From Caldithrix sp. RBG_13_44_9 (lineage in GTDB: Bacteria; Calditrichota; Calditrichia; RBG-13-44-9), in contig MESS01000132.1 of the NCBI GenBank assembly GCA_001771055.1, forward strand, positions 2,276-33,324: a stretch of DNA of 31,049 nucleotides, in the 5' to 3' direction. Of this stretch, positions 6,006-14,806 are shown one piece after another (position 1 is the first letter of the stretch; every line of letters starts with the position of its first letter). The notes beneath the pieces were generated by a model, which ran no database searches, was not told the origin of the DNA, and saw only the letters and a program-made list of their open reading frames with translations. Position numbers and translations under genes: made by a program.

Positions 6006-6710
6006 CTACCATGCCCAGGGAATATCAACATCGTCTACTCTTATATCGTCAACAACGATATCAACGGTTGTTGATGGAGCAATAATAACAAATCTCATGT
6101 GTTTATACTCGGCGCAATCAGTAACCTGACCTTGAAGTTGATATGAATCTACTGCTGATGTCCCCATCCAAACTTGAAGCTCAGATGTACCGCTTGCGAT
6201 AGCTTCATGGCGAACTTTTAAATAATAAGTTGTATCAGCTGAAATTGCACGGGTATCAATATTGCTTCCTCCGGCATTAAATCTAAAAGCTGTTATAGAA
6301 GTTCTGTATTGCGCGCCAAATAAAAAATTTTGATCAGCATATACTCTATTAAGACATAGGACTGTTTCACAATTTGCACCAGGTAAACTTCCGGTAAACC
6401 TAACCATGAAGACAACCCATTGCTCGGCTGCCGTGGAATCCCAATAAGCTGTCGTACAACGAGGAGCTCCACTGGCTGAGTTATCTAATAATATGGATTG
6501 AGTCCCTTCAAGAATAATAGTTTCATAATCCTCATTTATAGTTGAACCACTTTCAAGCCAATCCGCCTCGTCATATCCAGGGTTGGTATCAAAAGACTCA
6601 TCAAATAAATATGTTGGAGCACCTCCAGCACCAGGATATTTTAATGGTTGTATAATTACCTGAGAAAACAAAAGAATTGGTATTAATAAGCATAAAAATA
6701 TTCTATTCAT
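6006..6710 (-). CDS. Secreted LamG/concanavalin-like lectin-fold protein
   Basis: 234 residues from the ATG after TTTGGAG; longer frames upstream overlap the previous gene out of context. A signal peptide (RIFLCLLIPILLFSQ) is followed by a beta-sandwich pattern typical of LamG-like domains: 'LFDESFDTNPGYDEADWLESG' near the start, 'AEQWVVFMVRFTG', and 'DTTYYLKVRHEAIASGTSELQVWM' in the second half, ending in 'TTVDIVVDDIRVDDV'. Such domains bind sugars or proteins. It overlaps the end of the preceding gene by eight bases. A role in surface recognition is inferred. Confidence 0.72.
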   Translation of the reverse strand: MNRIFLCLLIPILLFSQVIIQPLKYPGAGGAPTYLFDESFDTNPGYDEADWLESGSTINEDYETIILEGTQSILLDNSASGAPRCTTAYWDSTAAEQWVVFMVRFTGSLPGANCETVLCLNRVYADQNFLFGAQYRTSITAFRFNAGGSNIDTRAISADTTYYLKVRHEAIASGTSELQVWMGTSAVDSYQLQGQVTDCAEYKHMRFVIIAPSTTVDIVVDDIRVDDVDIPWAW

Positions 6711-6990
6711 TTTTTCTCCAAATAATTGTTGTATCTGGTTTTTCAATCGCTCGTCTTGAAATTGAATCACCACATCTTTCACATCTGCAAGTAATAATAT
6801 TTGGATTATCAACAATCGAAAGAGTTTTGTCCGGTAAATCAATTATATAACTTGGACAATATAAAAGAGTTATACAAATATAATTTGACTCTATGTGTCC
6901 TCTTTCAAGACAAATTTTATACTTTAAAGAATCAACTTTTTGAGAAAACAAAACTATCGGAAACAATAGAAACAATACAATTCTAACCAT
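6703..6990 (-). CDS. Small secreted protein with a Cys knuckle
   Basis: 95 residues, start supported by AGGAG six bases before the ATG and by beginning one base after the upstream stop. A signal peptide (RIVLFLLFPIVLFSQ) precedes a 78-residue mature domain. Six cysteines are present (in YKICLER, YICITLLYC, and ITCRCERCGD); the last group could bind zinc or form disulfides, the latter being likelier outside the cytoplasm. Function unknown. It lies between two fibre-like genes. Confidence 0.6.
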   Translation of the reverse strand: MVRIVLFLLFPIVLFSQKVDSLKYKICLERGHIESNYICITLLYCPSYIIDLPDKTLSIVDNPNIITCRCERCGDSISRRAIEKPDTTIIWRKNE

Positions 6991-6991
6991 C

Positions 6992-8632
6992 TTAATCTCC
7001 TGCGTTGATCCAGAAGGTTATCGTAACTTCCATAGAAGCCACATCATCAGTTGCAGCGTCCCTGTCAATGGCCACAAAGGCATCGGCAGCTATTGAGGCA
7101 TCCGATAAAGTGCCATCATCTTCCTGGTACTGAGTGGCAGCCAAAGCAATACTTTCAATAGTTGATTCAGCAGCCTTTGCTCTGGTAGACCATTCTTCGA
7201 TTACGTGGGTATCTGACATATTTACACTGGCTGAGATCGCAATATCTTTTATGGTAATGCCATGGGGAAAAGCATCTGCCATTACATGAAATAAAACCAC
7301 TTCATCAGGCAAGGAATCAGGGTTTGCAAGAGTGAAAGTCCGACATTGTAAAGCACCCAAGATACGACTGGCATCAGAAAAAAACTCAATAAAATGGTCG
7401 TCTGTGTCAACAGAAATTTCACCGGCTGCATCGGTTGTGGGATTTGCTCCGTTGACCACTTCGATAGACGTCGCGCCTCCAAAGTCATGAACCCCGGTAT
7501 AGGTTTCTCCGGCGATTGTGGCATAAGTGGTATTTGCGGTCCCGACCTCTAACCTTTTGCCAAGTGCGGCTGCAATCTTTGCCCCGGAGGTATCAACGTC
7601 TTGGACAGTTGCTGTTCCACCAGACCAAGCGACGTCTCCATGATCGGCATCTGCCATTTCGGCTGCTCCAATAGCGTCATCGGCCATTTCAGAATTAGCA
7701 ACGGAGTTGGCAGCTAACATCGCTGCGGTAACTGAACCGGTAGGTAGGCTTATATAAGTGCTCACAACAAGCGTATCGGTTTGTAGAGAGTCCAGATCGG
7801 TAATATCGGCAAACCCAAAGATAATACCATTTGCACCTATTTCAAGGGTATCTTCGAGTAAAGTATGATTGTCAATTCCTTTTAAAGTGCCGAGCGTTAA
7901 ATTGTCCCAGGTTGAATCTCCTGTAGATGAAGCCACAAAATCGAGGGTGTTATCAGCATCCTGATAGGTAACCGTGATATTGGTTTCGGTATTTCCTGTC
8001 ACCATTGTCCCAATAAAATCAGAGATAACTTCGTCTGCGGTTGCGGTAGCGAGTTTAGTATCGAATTCGGCATTCTCTACCCTTGCACCAAGTGCAATTG
8101 CTATTTTAGTCCCGGCGGTATCTACATCGGAAGCATTATCAATAGTAATATTATCCGCAACCTCGGCATCGGAGACACTTACCACAAAATCAATAGTATT
8201 ATCAGTATCCTGGAAAGTTACCGTAATCCCCGTTTCTGTATTTCCGGTTAACATAGTGCCGATAAGATCAGTTATAATTTCATCGGCAGCCGAGGAAGAA
8301 AGTGAATCATCAAACGCCTCTCTAAGTGGTGTAAAGATTGAATCAAGTTTTGAAAACCAGCCGGTTGAATCACCAAACGCTATCATGATTTTACCATCTG
8401 TCGGAAGATTATCATAACCTCTGCCAAGTTTTCGCATCATTCTGGCAACGAATGCTCTGAGCTTTAATGATTGATTTGCCCGGATTGTATCTCCGCTTGA
8501 CGGATATTGGAAATCTGTACTGTCCGGGTATGCTGTTAATTTTGAGGCTTCTGAAACATCAGTAAAATCAGCCGTTTGACCAAATAAAAATATCGGTATT
8601 AATAAAACGAAAAGAATTAATAGCTTTTTCAT
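6992..8632 (-). CDS. Repetitive tail-fibre-like protein with signal peptide
   Basis: 546 residues. A signal peptide (KLLILFVLLIPIFLFGQ) opens the protein. Two near-identical 36-residue repeats at 116-151 and 199-234 share the core 'GTM-x-TGNTET-x-ITVT', and a second motif (DVDT-x-G-x-KIA-x-ALG-x-R) occurs at 169-186 and 345-362. A phage-fibre-type stretch 'SVTAAMLAANSVANSEMADDAIGAAEMAD' spans 300-328. The C-terminal third (DFGGATSIEV...DAAGEISVDT...) resembles the fibre modules that carry receptor-binding tips. It overlaps the previous gene as ATGA. Tail fibre by composition; the signal peptide raises the question whether it reaches the virion or the cell surface. Confidence 0.75.
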   Translation of the reverse strand: MKKLLILFVLLIPIFLFGQTADFTDVSEASKLTAYPDSTDFQYPSSGDTIRANQSLKLRAFVARMMRKLGRGYDNLPTDGKIMIAFGDSTGWFSKLDSIFTPLREAFDDSLSSSAADEIITDLIGTMLTGNTETGITVTFQDTDNTIDFVVSVSDAEVADNITIDNASDVDTAGTKIAIALGARVENAEFDTKLATATADEVISDFIGTMVTGNTETNITVTYQDADNTLDFVASSTGDSTWDNLTLGTLKGIDNHTLLEDTLEIGANGIIFGFADITDLDSLQTDTLVVSTYISLPTGSVTAAMLAANSVANSEMADDAIGAAEMADADHGDVAWSGGTATVQDVDTSGAKIAAALGKRLEVGTANTTYATIAGETYTGVHDFGGATSIEVVNGANPTTDAAGEISVDTDDHFIEFFSDASRILGALQCRTFTLANPDSLPDEVVLFHVMADAFPHGITIKDIAISASVNMSDTHVIEEWSTRAKAAESTIESIALAATQYQEDDGTLSDASIAADAFVAIDRDAATDDVASMEVTITFWINAGD

Positions 8633-9612
8633 TTGAATCTACTCCCATTATATGTTTTATCATCAAAAATTGCAAAATCTCCACCCTCTATAGAAGTGGT
8701 ATCGGGTGCTATATATAAACTATCATACGGATAAAAACTACTCGAACAGAATTCAATAGATAAATTAACAGTAAAAGGCCAGGTATCTACTAAATTAGAA
8801 TTAAACATTAAATTTTCTTTTAATCCATAGTAGTCAGGATTTACATAGGGGACTACATAACTTCTTGTACTGTCATCTTTAAGGCCATATATATAATCAG
8901 TTGAATCACTTGGGTAAGCCCAATAACATATACTTCCAGCAAGATAGGTATTTATCTGCCACTTAAAGGTAAATCCGGTATCGGCATAGACCGTAGATAG
9001 CCAATTCCAACTTGATGGCAGACTCCAGTCAGTTGGATTAAATATTATATCTACACTTGAAGTATCAATGGCCGTTAGAGAAATAGTTGGTACTTTATCT
9101 GGAGTGTTAAAAAATACCTTTTCTGTTTCTGCGCTCATTGATGCAGAATTGGAATTCGAGTCGATTAGAGTAGTAACAACAGAGGCAGTAAAAGCTGTGT
9201 CAACAAAGTCTTGCTCAGTAAAGTTTAGAGCAGTGTAGATCATAAAAGTATCTGAATCTGCAGAAGCTGTTCCCCAAGGTATATTTATTGTTTTAGGAGA
9301 TGGGGTTGCTGCTTGTCCATCACCAATGCCATTGATAGGAGTAGTTATAACAAATCTCAATGTTTGAACATCGAGAGAATCAATCTCGCCTGGAGTCCAA
9401 CTTATATATAAAGTCTCGGGTGGTGCCCAGGTTATTACTGGATCAGTATCAAAAATATCGGGGGGATAGTTTTCGGTAGTATCGATCACAAAAAGACCAT
9501 CAATATATGCCTGGTAATCCAGATAATTAACATATCCTTCATTATAACTCTGGGGAAAAACGAGGAGAGGACAGAAAATGATTAAACAAAGAAGCGTAAG
9601 CTTTTTCATCAT
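8629..9612 (-). CDS. Secreted beta-rich protein in the fibre block
   Basis: 327 residues; an in-frame second ATG immediately follows the first and either may be used (CAGGG upstream). A signal peptide (KLTLLCLIIFCPLLVFPQ) precedes a mature region with alternating strands and many Thr, Ser, Asp and aromatic residues, resembling fibronectin-type-III or Ig-like repeats (LYISWTPGEIDSLDVQ, then ISLTAIDTSSVDIIFNP). No family is certain. It ends in an ATGA overlap with the repetitive fibre gene, so the two are probably translated together. Function could be adhesion or fibre assembly. Confidence 0.65.
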   Translation of the reverse strand: MMKKLTLLCLIIFCPLLVFPQSYNEGYVNYLDYQAYIDGLFVIDTTENYPPDIFDTDPVITWAPPETLYISWTPGEIDSLDVQTLRFVITTPINGIGDGQAATPSPKTINIPWGTASADSDTFMIYTALNFTEQDFVDTAFTASVVTTLIDSNSNSASMSAETEKVFFNTPDKVPTISLTAIDTSSVDIIFNPTDWSLPSSWNWLSTVYADTGFTFKWQINTYLAGSICYWAYPSDSTDYIYGLKDDSTRSYVVPYVNPDYYGLKENLMFNSNLVDTWPFTVNLSIEFCSSSFYPYDSLYIAPDTTSIEGGDFAIFDDKTYNGSRFK

Positions 9613-9649
9613 CCCTGATTTCCAATAAATTCACAACTCTTAAAAGCAG

Positions 9650-10147
9650 CTATTTGGATCGCTTGAATTCCTTTATGGCGATCATATCATACATTTCGCC
9701 TTTGTCGGTTTTGACAACAATAATTTTATAATAATTAGTCATCCGATTACCAAACCAGGTGGAGTCCTTCAGGGTAGCATAGGCAGTATCATCCGCCGTG
9801 TTGAAAAGGAACAAATGGCGACGCTCCCAGCCGTCTTTATTTGGATAGCCCAGCTCTCTCCAGATGTCGATATAGACATCCAGAACACTGTCAGCTGGAC
9901 CGATATGCCTGGCAAAAACATCCACTTCCCCACCGGTCCGTGACTTTTCAATATTTTTGGATTCGATTTCACTATGAACATCTACCAAATACAGAGCATA
10001 GAAATCACTATCCGGATGGGCAATTACTGAATCCTCATAGGCAGTAGTCCGGAAGAGCTGTACCGGAGTGATATCAGCCACATAGACATGTTGTCCAAAG
10101 GACAGGCTTATCAATAGAACCAAAAGAAAAATAAACATCAATTTCAT
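9650..10147 (-). CDS. Secreted hypothetical protein in the fibre block
   Basis: 165 residues, start preceded by GAGGAG. A signal peptide (LMFIFLLVLLISLSFGQ) precedes a mixed alpha/beta mature part with 'VFARHIGPADSVLDVYIDIWRELGYPNKDGWERRH', which looks like a folded globular domain rather than repeats. The end is basic (KEFKRSK). No family recognised. It lies two genes after a fibre gene and one gene after a membrane protein. Confidence 0.65.
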   Translation of the reverse strand: MKLMFIFLLVLLISLSFGQHVYVADITPVQLFRTTAYEDSVIAHPDSDFYALYLVDVHSEIESKNIEKSRTGGEVDVFARHIGPADSVLDVYIDIWRELGYPNKDGWERRHLFLFNTADDTAYATLKDSTWFGNRMTNYYKIIVVKTDKGEMYDMIAIKEFKRSK

Positions 10148-10161
10148 TTCAATCTCCTCGT

Positions 10162-10512
10162 TTAAAAATGTGAATATAAATAGATAACCATAAAAATGCC
10201 GGAAATGATCTGCCCGGCAATTAACCCCAGAACAAAGTATTTCCAGTCTTTCTTACTGTTTTTCTGAAAATTCTGCCAGCTTCCATGTTGTTTTTCGACC
10301 TTCGGATTGATGGCCTGCACGGCTTCATTCAGACTCTGCAGCAAAAGAGCCACAAAGACACCAGCCAAACTGATTAACAAAATCGAAAATCCAGGACCAA
10401 TAACCAAAGTCAATCCCGGAAGAATGGTGAAAAATCCAGTGAAAAATACAGCCAGAAAAAGCAGTGCTGCCAGGATCCCATGCCAGAGATCATATCGTAT
10501 CCCTAAAAACAT
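10162..10512 (-). CDS. Three-span membrane protein, possible holin
   Basis: 116 residues with GGAGG before the ATG. Hydrophobic segments lie at about residues 13-33, 38-59 and 93-113, with a charged loop (NPKVEKQHGSWQNFQKNSKKDW) between the second and third. Size and topology fit small phage holins, but also many unrelated small membrane proteins. Its place among secreted fibre-like proteins gives no clear clue. A second and better holin candidate is at 26960-27361. Confidence 0.6.
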   Translation of the reverse strand: MFLGIRYDLWHGILAALLFLAVFFTGFFTILPGLTLVIGPGFSILLISLAGVFVALLLQSLNEAVQAINPKVEKQHGSWQNFQKNSKKDWKYFVLGLIAGQIISGIFMVIYLYSHF

Positions 10513-10522
10513 ATATCCTCCA

Positions 10523-10978
10523 TCATGTTATAATTACATCATCATCCATGATAGGATAATCATGGTCTTTCTCTAAAAATTCTAACCGGACAATCTCTCC
10601 GGCTTTCTGACGACCGAATGCCGTAGTTTCCCGTGGCCACTGTGCCGGTGACATAAAACAGCTGAAATAAAGACTATCATCCAGCAGAAGATGAGGATAG
10701 ACCCGGAAATAATGTCCCGATTTCGCTGCATTATAGATATGGGTCAACTTGGTTAGTGTTTCTAAAAATTTCATCCGGATATTGAGTTGTAGGATTTGCC
10801 ATTCATCGCTATTAATAAAGAGGGTAGGTTTTCCTGTCTGACTTCGTTGGATCACCGTCTCTACATTATCCTGATCCTGAATCTGCGGACATTCCGCCTG
10901 GCTGAAATTCAAGGTATTAAGAATAGATCCGCTGTCTGAATCAATAATTTCAATCTTTACACAGTTTTGCTGAGCCAT
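10523..10978 (-). CDS. Hypothetical protein in the fibre region
   Basis: 151 residues, soluble, no signal peptide. The start overlaps the stop of the large fibre gene upstream as TAATG, indicating coupled translation. It contains strands at the start (VKIEIIDSDSGSILNTL) and a helical centre (ILQLNIRMKFLETLTKLTHI). An accessory role such as fibre assembly or fibre attachment is suggested by the tight coupling, but nothing diagnostic is visible. Confidence 0.6.
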   Translation of the reverse strand: MAQQNCVKIEIIDSDSGSILNTLNFSQAECPQIQDQDNVETVIQRSQTGKPTLFINSDEWQILQLNIRMKFLETLTKLTHIYNAAKSGHYFRVYPHLLLDDSLYFSCFMSPAQWPRETTAFGRQKAGEIVRLEFLEKDHDYPIMDDDVIIT

Positions 10979-12504
10979 TATTTACCTTTATATTTAACTA
11001 GCAAATATCCCAGATCAACCGATGTTTGGGCATCCCCTTCTCCGATACTCACCTTGACCTCAATATCTATCATGATTGGGAAAGTAGAAATCGTTGATAA
11101 ATTGGCGGAGGTAGCGCTCATCGTTGTCCATGTATTTGGAGTTTCAGATTCGCTATTATTTTTTGTATAGATATTGCTGCCCAAAATTGTAAAAAAATCC
11201 ATGGTAATATCAAAGTATTCGGCGGCCACATTATTTGTCCGATATTCAAGAGTGACGCAGTTGGACGGATCTGATCCCCACATCCAGCTGCTGAAATAAC
11301 TTTTTGGAGCCCACATGATATATATATGGTATATCTGTAGATTACCAGATTCATCATTTGTGGACGTGATCCGCCTGTAGGTGGCATATCTACTTCCGCC
11401 ACTCATCTGTATTGTATCTGTTACTGTAAAACTGTCCAGGGCGGCATTTTCAAGATAGTCATCGTATCCGTTGGGATAAGGAAGATAAAGATAATCCTCG
11501 ATCGTGTAGGTCAGATTGCTGATCAAAGCCGAACTCAGGTCATCCATACTGATGGAATGGTTGGTGATCTCTGAACTGTCGATCTGGTTTACTTTCAATT
11601 CCATTCCGGCACCAAAAGAAATAGTGCTGCTATCAACATATACCTGGAAATCTAATTGGTGCCCGAGTTCAGTTGCCCAGTCATCTCCATTTCTGAACCA
11701 TTGTCCATTATCTCGAATCTCGATACCTCCCAACGCGAAGATGTCGAAACCGGGATACTGAAGATCTGAGTTTTTAACACTATCGGCCGCGATGTCTTTA
11801 CTGGTAATTGTCCCATCATAAATTTTGGCACTGGTAACGGCATTATCTGCGAGGTCTTCTGCCTGTATTACTCCATTCTGAATTTTCCCAGTGGTAACGG
11901 CATTGGCAGCAAGTTCATTATTACGTACCGAACCCGGTCCCAAATGGGTAGAATCTAGTTTTACCCAATCAATATCACCAGATCCGTTGGTGATCATTAC
12001 TTCATTGGTAGCTGCACTCGGTTTTACTGACAGAGTTGAATCTGGATTGGCAATAATAGTGATATCATCCGGATTGTTATAAATAGTTCCACCTCCGGAC
12101 GTCTCAACCCACTGATGCACTGCCGTGCTCAGCTTTGCTTTAGTCACCAGGCTATCTTCTAAGCCCTGGGTATCAATCATGTTGTTGCCATCGGGATCTA
12201 TCTGCTCCAGGACGTTGCGCTCTCGGACTGCTGCAAAATAATAATTCTGGATCTGCAGAGCTCCATTCACGTAGATTTTATAGTGACCATAGGCCACACT
12301 GTTCCGGTAATAGGTACCGCTCCGGGTAGCATGTTCAGTCAGCTGCAGACTGTCACCGGTGGTTTGATTAACAATATAGATTGTGGCACCGGTGAGCAGC
12401 ACATCCGCCGATGTTCGGAATGTTTTCTCAAACCGGCTGGTCTGAGCGAATAATGAACTGATTAATAAAAAGACGAAAGTTGTAATAAAAAGCGAAAGCT
12501 TCAT
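10978..12504 (-). CDS. Large tail-fibre-like protein with signal peptide
   Basis: 508 residues, start preceded by AAGGA. A signal peptide (LSLFITTFVFLLISSLFAQ) is followed at 28-95 by a beta domain (ADVLLTGATIYIVNQTTGDS...YGHYKIYVNG) that looks like an attachment or carbohydrate-binding module. Residues 191-249 hold short repeats typical of phage fibres, such as 'NAVTTGKIQNGVI', 'NAVTSAKIYDGTI' and 'DSVKNSDLQ'. The C-terminal 200 residues are beta-rich and end 'VDLGYLLVKYKGK', a likely tip domain. It is the first of the signal-peptide-bearing genes. In other phages such repeats belong to cytoplasmically assembled fibres. Confidence 0.75.
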   Translation of the reverse strand: MKLSLFITTFVFLLISSLFAQTSRFEKTFRTSADVLLTGATIYIVNQTTGDSLQLTEHATRSGTYYRNSVAYGHYKIYVNGALQIQNYYFAAVRERNVLEQIDPDGNNMIDTQGLEDSLVTKAKLSTAVHQWVETSGGGTIYNNPDDITIIANPDSTLSVKPSAATNEVMITNGSGDIDWVKLDSTHLGPGSVRNNELAANAVTTGKIQNGVIQAEDLADNAVTSAKIYDGTITSKDIAADSVKNSDLQYPGFDIFALGGIEIRDNGQWFRNGDDWATELGHQLDFQVYVDSSTISFGAGMELKVNQIDSSEITNHSISMDDLSSALISNLTYTIEDYLYLPYPNGYDDYLENAALDSFTVTDTIQMSGGSRYATYRRITSTNDESGNLQIYHIYIMWAPKSYFSSWMWGSDPSNCVTLEYRTNNVAAEYFDITMDFFTILGSNIYTKNNSESETPNTWTTMSATSANLSTISTFPIMIDIEVKVSIGEGDAQTSVDLGYLLVKYKGK

Positions 12505-12533
12505 CCCTGATTCCTTCTGTATAATTTAAAACT

Positions 12534-12971
12534 CTAATTTCCTATAGCTATCCAGTCAATATCAAACCAGTAATCTGCCCCGGAGGTGGTGCTCCTATTT
12601 ACCATAATTCTAAAAGTGGTGTTGGTTTTATCCACCGCCATAACCGTATGGATAAGAACAGCCTGTAATTCACTCTGACAATCTGCCATATTACATATTA
12701 TTTTAGGAGCATTGATAAAAGATGGATTTCCATCCGCGGCCTCTGTTGAGAAAGTCACTGTGTCTACTCGCCCGGTATCACTTGCCAGAAGGGTAATTCT
12801 CTTTGTTCCCCTGGCTATTTTTATCGGATTACTGGTTGGGGCATCCGGTCCCAGCTCTGGCTTATATTTATAATTATGATCGGTGTTATCCACCATCTGA
12901 TTCAGTTTGGTGCTGGTGATCAGTTCCTCACTGCTCCAGGTCTGTTTGTTATATTGTGGATTATATACCAT
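12534..12971 (-). CDS. Tail fibre or baseplate-appendage protein
   Basis: 145 residues, no signal peptide; GAAGGG precedes the ATG. The opening 'TWSSEELITSTKLNQMVDNTDHN' is a common start of phage tail-fibre or baseplate proteins (the 'W-x-x-E-x-x-T-A-x-x-LN-x-M' pattern). The C-terminal half is beta-rich (TVMAVDKTNTTFRIMVNRS) and ends 'DIDWIAIGN', as seen at fibre tips of the H-type-lectin-like class. It follows the tail-tip gene and precedes the large fibre gene, so it probably forms a short fibre or adaptor. Confidence 0.68.
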   Translation of the reverse strand: MVYNPQYNKQTWSSEELITSTKLNQMVDNTDHNYKYKPELGPDAPTSNPIKIARGTKRITLLASDTGRVDTVTFSTEAADGNPSFINAPKIICNMADCQSELQAVLIHTVMAVDKTNTTFRIMVNRSTTSGADYWFDIDWIAIGN

Positions 12972-13008
12972 ATTGTATTCCCTTCAATTAATAAAGAGGC
13001 GAAAGCAC

Positions 13009-14790
13009 CTACCAGCAGACGTAACCGTGATCGCAATAATGCACATCGGTAAATCCATAATTACCAAAAACGAAATCAATGTCATATGCTTTTAAGGTGA
13101 TTTCTTTTTTCAAAATATCCTTTTGTAACTCATAGATCTCAACAATCTTATCCCCGAATTCTGGGTGCAGGCTGCTGATCTGATAGATCTCATTCAAATC
13201 AAAAGCAATCCCATGATTGAATTTTTCCTTGATTTCATAGGGTTTTACTCCCCTTCTCCACATTAGATAGATCCGTTCAGCCGATGCCTTGGCCTGACCA
13301 TAATCTGTGGCATGATATGCCGGGAAATTGATTTCCAACTTGTTTCCTGCTTCGTCAGCCCCCTCCGGGACCATGATAAGGCCGCCATATTGGCCAGTCT
13401 CATGATTAAAATTATAATATGCCCAGATCCGATCGATCCGTCCCAGGTCTTCCTGATCCACTTCCCGGATATCAGCCGCCGGGCTTAATACATTGATTTC
13501 GTCTGGATGAAGTTTGGGACGGTAAACGGCTATAGAAAAAAGTCCATCATTATTCAAAAACACCGTGGCGTTAATATGCTGCTGCAAAATTTCAAGACAC
13601 TTAAGAACTGTTGTGGGCTGGGTGAAGCTGATCGCTCCCCTCATCTCATCATAATCCGATATCAGGCTGGTAAAGGAAGCATAATCGATCTCTGAGGAAC
13701 TCAGATCTGCCCCGAATTCTTCCACCAGAAGCCTGAAAATCATCTGCGGAATACTTTTATAGGTGTTGGTTGGCATCCCGAGGGAAAGGACGGTCTGAAA
13801 GTCAATCTCATCATCCAGATCCCAGCTGCCACTCCAGCATCCGATCGGCATGGAAATCTGATAATCCAATACGGTCCCGGCATAAAAATGCTGAGTGCTT
13901 TTCCCGGTATATTCAATCCCGTCCGGATCTGTGCAGATGAAATCAACCGAGGAGATGAATTTGATTTTCCAATTACCTATTTTACATTTCGATGTATTGA
14001 AAGTGGCGGGCGCCAGATTTAAAGTCCCATCGCTGGGATCCTCTTCATTCGCCCGGGTATATTCGGTAGTGTCATTATAATTGCCGATCGAATCGGTCAG
14101 AATTCGGTAATCGTTGGCTTTGATATTCACTTCCAACAGCAGCCGGAAATTATCCAGGATCACCATTTCTGTTTTGTCTTTGGATAATTTGGGATAGGAA
14201 CGCAGAAATCCTACAAACTGGCTGATCTTGGTGCTCACTCCGGCCATATAATTTTTCAGGGTCAATTTCCTGCCGGGAAGATAGGCCAGTTCTACCCAGG
14301 CGCCTGCGGGATAAGCGATAACGATTGCCGGTGTTCCGAATATTATCCGGTCATAATTGGTGTAGGTGGTTTCATCGATGCTGGCGACAGTATGCCCGAA
14401 AGTGTTCTCGTTGATATACACCTTCTGCCCGACCCGGAATTTAGATCCATCTCCTTTGGGGATATCAATATAATTATTGGCTGCCAGCTTCACCGCATAT
14501 AACCGGCTGGTGGTGTGATAGAAAGTTTTATCCGGATTATTGTGATTAAAGATATCACCCTCACTGATCAGTGGGAGAGTGATTTCACCCGCGGTGTATT
14601 GTCCGAGTGAACCATAGGGCAAAATAGATTTTCTTTTAGAAATACGGATATTCCCGGATCCGTCTATATATGAACTGATATTAATATTCAAATCATCCGG
14701 ATCCAAAATAACCTCAACCGGGATGTGACCGACTACGTCCCGGTTCAGTTTATTCTGCCATTCGGCGGATAATTCAGTCAAATGCGGCAT
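13009..14790 (-). CDS. Tail-tip / tail-hub protein
   Basis: 593 residues located directly after the amidase, where siphoviruses encode distal tail and hub proteins. The N-terminal 100 residues are beta-rich (VEVILDPDDLNINISSYID). The centre contains 'PQMIFRLLVEEFGADLSS' and 'PTTVLKCLEILQQHINATVFLNNDGLFSIAVYRP', a pattern familiar from phage tail-hub proteins (gp27-like domains, where a helix is followed by 'DG-x-x-x-v'). The C-terminal part (GIAFDLNEIYQISSLHPEFGDKIVEIYELQ) resembles the hub beta-barrel. The ribosome binding site is weak. Confidence 0.7.
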   Translation of the reverse strand: MPHLTELSAEWQNKLNRDVVGHIPVEVILDPDDLNINISSYIDGSGNIRISKRKSILPYGSLGQYTAGEITLPLISEGDIFNHNNPDKTFYHTTSRLYAVKLAANNYIDIPKGDGSKFRVGQKVYINENTFGHTVASIDETTYTNYDRIIFGTPAIVIAYPAGAWVELAYLPGRKLTLKNYMAGVSTKISQFVGFLRSYPKLSKDKTEMVILDNFRLLLEVNIKANDYRILTDSIGNYNDTTEYTRANEEDPSDGTLNLAPATFNTSKCKIGNWKIKFISSVDFICTDPDGIEYTGKSTQHFYAGTVLDYQISMPIGCWSGSWDLDDEIDFQTVLSLGMPTNTYKSIPQMIFRLLVEEFGADLSSSEIDYASFTSLISDYDEMRGAISFTQPTTVLKCLEILQQHINATVFLNNDGLFSIAVYRPKLHPDEINVLSPAADIREVDQEDLGRIDRIWAYYNFNHETGQYGGLIMVPEGADEAGNKLEINFPAYHATDYGQAKASAERIYLMWRRGVKPYEIKEKFNHGIAFDLNEIYQISSLHPEFGDKIVEIYELQKDILKKEITLKAYDIDFVFGNYGFTDVHYCDHGYVCW

Positions 14791-14806
14791 GTGGGCTATC
14801 GCCCTT

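Noticed and set aside
7974..8417. 147-residue plus-strand frame rich in Val, Ser and Ala
   Set aside because: It is the antisense of the repetitive fibre gene and its low-complexity composition follows from the Asp/Thr-rich repeats.
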